NCBI GenBank assembly: GCA_947488935.1 | Contig: CANLBN010000007.1 | Span: 174,774 to 238,773, forward strand | Length of the DNA stretch: 64,000 bases | Source of the DNA: an uncultured Pseudomonadales bacterium | GTDB lineage: Bacteria; Pseudomonadota; Gammaproteobacteria; Pseudomonadales; Cellvibrionaceae | Direction: 5' to 3' | Shown: positions 63,357 through 64,000 of the stretch, one piece after another | How positions within the stretch are numbered: the first letter of the stretch is position 1 | Layout: each line of letters starts with the position of its first letter | Notes under the pieces: model-generated | What the model saw: only the letters and a program-made list of their open reading frames with translations | Told to the model about the DNA's origin: nothing | Databases searched by the model: none | Program-made: the position numbers and the translations under genes

Positions 63357-63390
63357 CAAAACATCACCTATAAGAATAGGTGATGTTTTG
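63357..63390. terminator. Perfect 15-base-pair hairpin in the 63.2-63.8 kb gap
   Basis: CAAAACATCACCTAT and its exact complement enclose a four-base loop; T or A runs on both sides would allow termination on either strand. No gene ends here, so it may be a regulatory hairpin or end a small transcript. The rest of the 540-base gap holds no gene. Confidence 0.55.
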
Positions 63391-63770
63391 CAGTCTATAA
63401 GTTTGTGTTATGAGGAAACGAATTAAGGGGTTAAAGCTTTTGACGCTAAAGTAAAGTGGTTTTGTCTTTTTACCCGTCTGGTTTTTTGTGGTTATTTATA
63501 AGCTAATTATATTTCGTTCCTTTTTGTAGAGGAATAACTATTTGGCTCAGTACTAAAGTAAGTCTTGTTGTGTAGGAGGCTTATATGCCGGCTGTATATT
63601 TATTGAGCTATTTTTTACAAATAAAAAATATTTTAAAAATCTCACGATTTCCCCTAAACATTTCGGCAATTCGCTGGATACCTTCTTTATAAACATACGT
63701 TATTAAAAATAATATCCGGTAAAGATATGCTACTAAGCATCATTCTTTAGGCCAATTTTGGGGGGCAAGT

Positions 63771-64000
63771 ATGCCAGCGGCAGTGGGTGGAGCAGAATTA
63801 GGGTTAGCAAACATACGTAACCTAGGGACACAAGGACAAGGGATTCAAGGCCAAGGTGGCGTTGGCATTTATGTGAATACCACCACGGGTAATTTGGTGC
63901 TACAGCAGCAAGACCAAGTACTTGTGGGCCAAGGTGGTGATAACGGTTTATTGCGTACCTATAATAGCTTGGGCCATTACACCGACGATAATGGCGATAA
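63771..64000 (+). CDS. N-terminus of a large RHS/YD-repeat-type protein (cut by window end)
   Basis: 76 codons, open to the last base; no in-frame start other than ATG 63771 follows the upstream stop at 63720. No signal peptide. The start is Gly/Gln-rich (GTQGQGIQGQGG). It is followed by GVGIYVNTTTGNLVLQQQD, then DNGLLRTYNSLGHYTDDNGD, which resembles the opening module of very large RHS- or YD-repeat proteins. These are often surface or secreted proteins with C-terminal toxins or adhesive domains. The ribosome site is weak (a G-run). The domain call is by memory of the family. Confidence 0.65.
   Translation, partial: MPAAVGGAELGLANIRNLGTQGQGIQGQGGVGIYVNTTTGNLVLQQQDQVLVGQGGDNGLLRTYNSLGHYTDDNGD

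Overview
The window looks like chromosome of a moderately AT-rich marine-type gammaproteobacterium. The main clues are ruvB-ybgC-tolQRAB-pal-cpoB-queE-queC-tRNA-Lys in Pseudomonas/Cellvibrionales order, a dnaE-accA neighbourhood, BepA/TusA/PerM, and a homodimeric-type aceE plus aceF. A Cellvibrionales-like bacterium is my best guess from gene order only; no marker here fixes the genus. I see no integrase, transposase, CRISPR array, rRNA or replication origin.

Layout. 1-9.9 kb: a TPR-like exported protein, ruvB, then the Tol-Pal envelope cluster, two queuosine genes and tRNA-Lys(UUU). 9.9-18.9 kb is an accessory stretch downstream of the tRNA: a MarR regulator divergent from a small periplasmic catalase-like peroxidase with an inverted repeat between them, two orphan small proteins, a BLUF blue-light sensor followed by an AraC regulator, an ankyrin protein, and a FadL porin plus a GDSL lipase-type lipoprotein. 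The last two have the same GC-rich palindrome upstream, and a broken copy of the FadL 5' end lies between them. 18.9-25.6 kb: nadA, then a four-gene polyamine cluster (speA, carboxyspermidine dehydrogenase, nspC-like decarboxylase, speB) that would make spermidine from arginine without S-adenosylmethionine decarboxylase.

25.6-31.3 kb holds regulators and small redox or envelope genes: AraC, MAPEG, YHS protein, PpnP, LysR divergent from cytochrome c', and a siderophore-interacting flavoprotein. 31.4-38.8 kb: dnaE, a hypothetical gene, a repeat-like element, a HerA-like ATPase and accA. 38.8-46.2 kb: two GNAT acetyltransferases, DUF302, an SGNH hydrolase, a YciH/SUI1 factor, a Kv-type potassium channel with a C-terminal zinc ribbon, SlyX and a PAS-GGDEF-EAL c-di-GMP protein. 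46.2-52.5 kb: BepA, TusA, PerM and pitrilysin. 53.1-57.5 kb: pyruvate dehydrogenase E1 and E2. 57.6-62.1 kb: SulP transporter, half-size GDT1 cation exchanger, AlaA, MsrB and a DUF1499 protein. 62.5-64 kb: an unknown coiled-coil membrane protein and the first 76 codons of what looks like a very large RHS/YD-repeat-type surface protein that runs off the window.

Most of the window is conserved housekeeping sequence. The most interesting parts are the post-tRNA accessory stretch (light sensor, shared operator, FadL remnant) and the truncated giant protein at the right edge. I found no complete, clearly new multi-gene system, and all function calls rest on reading motifs without database searches.
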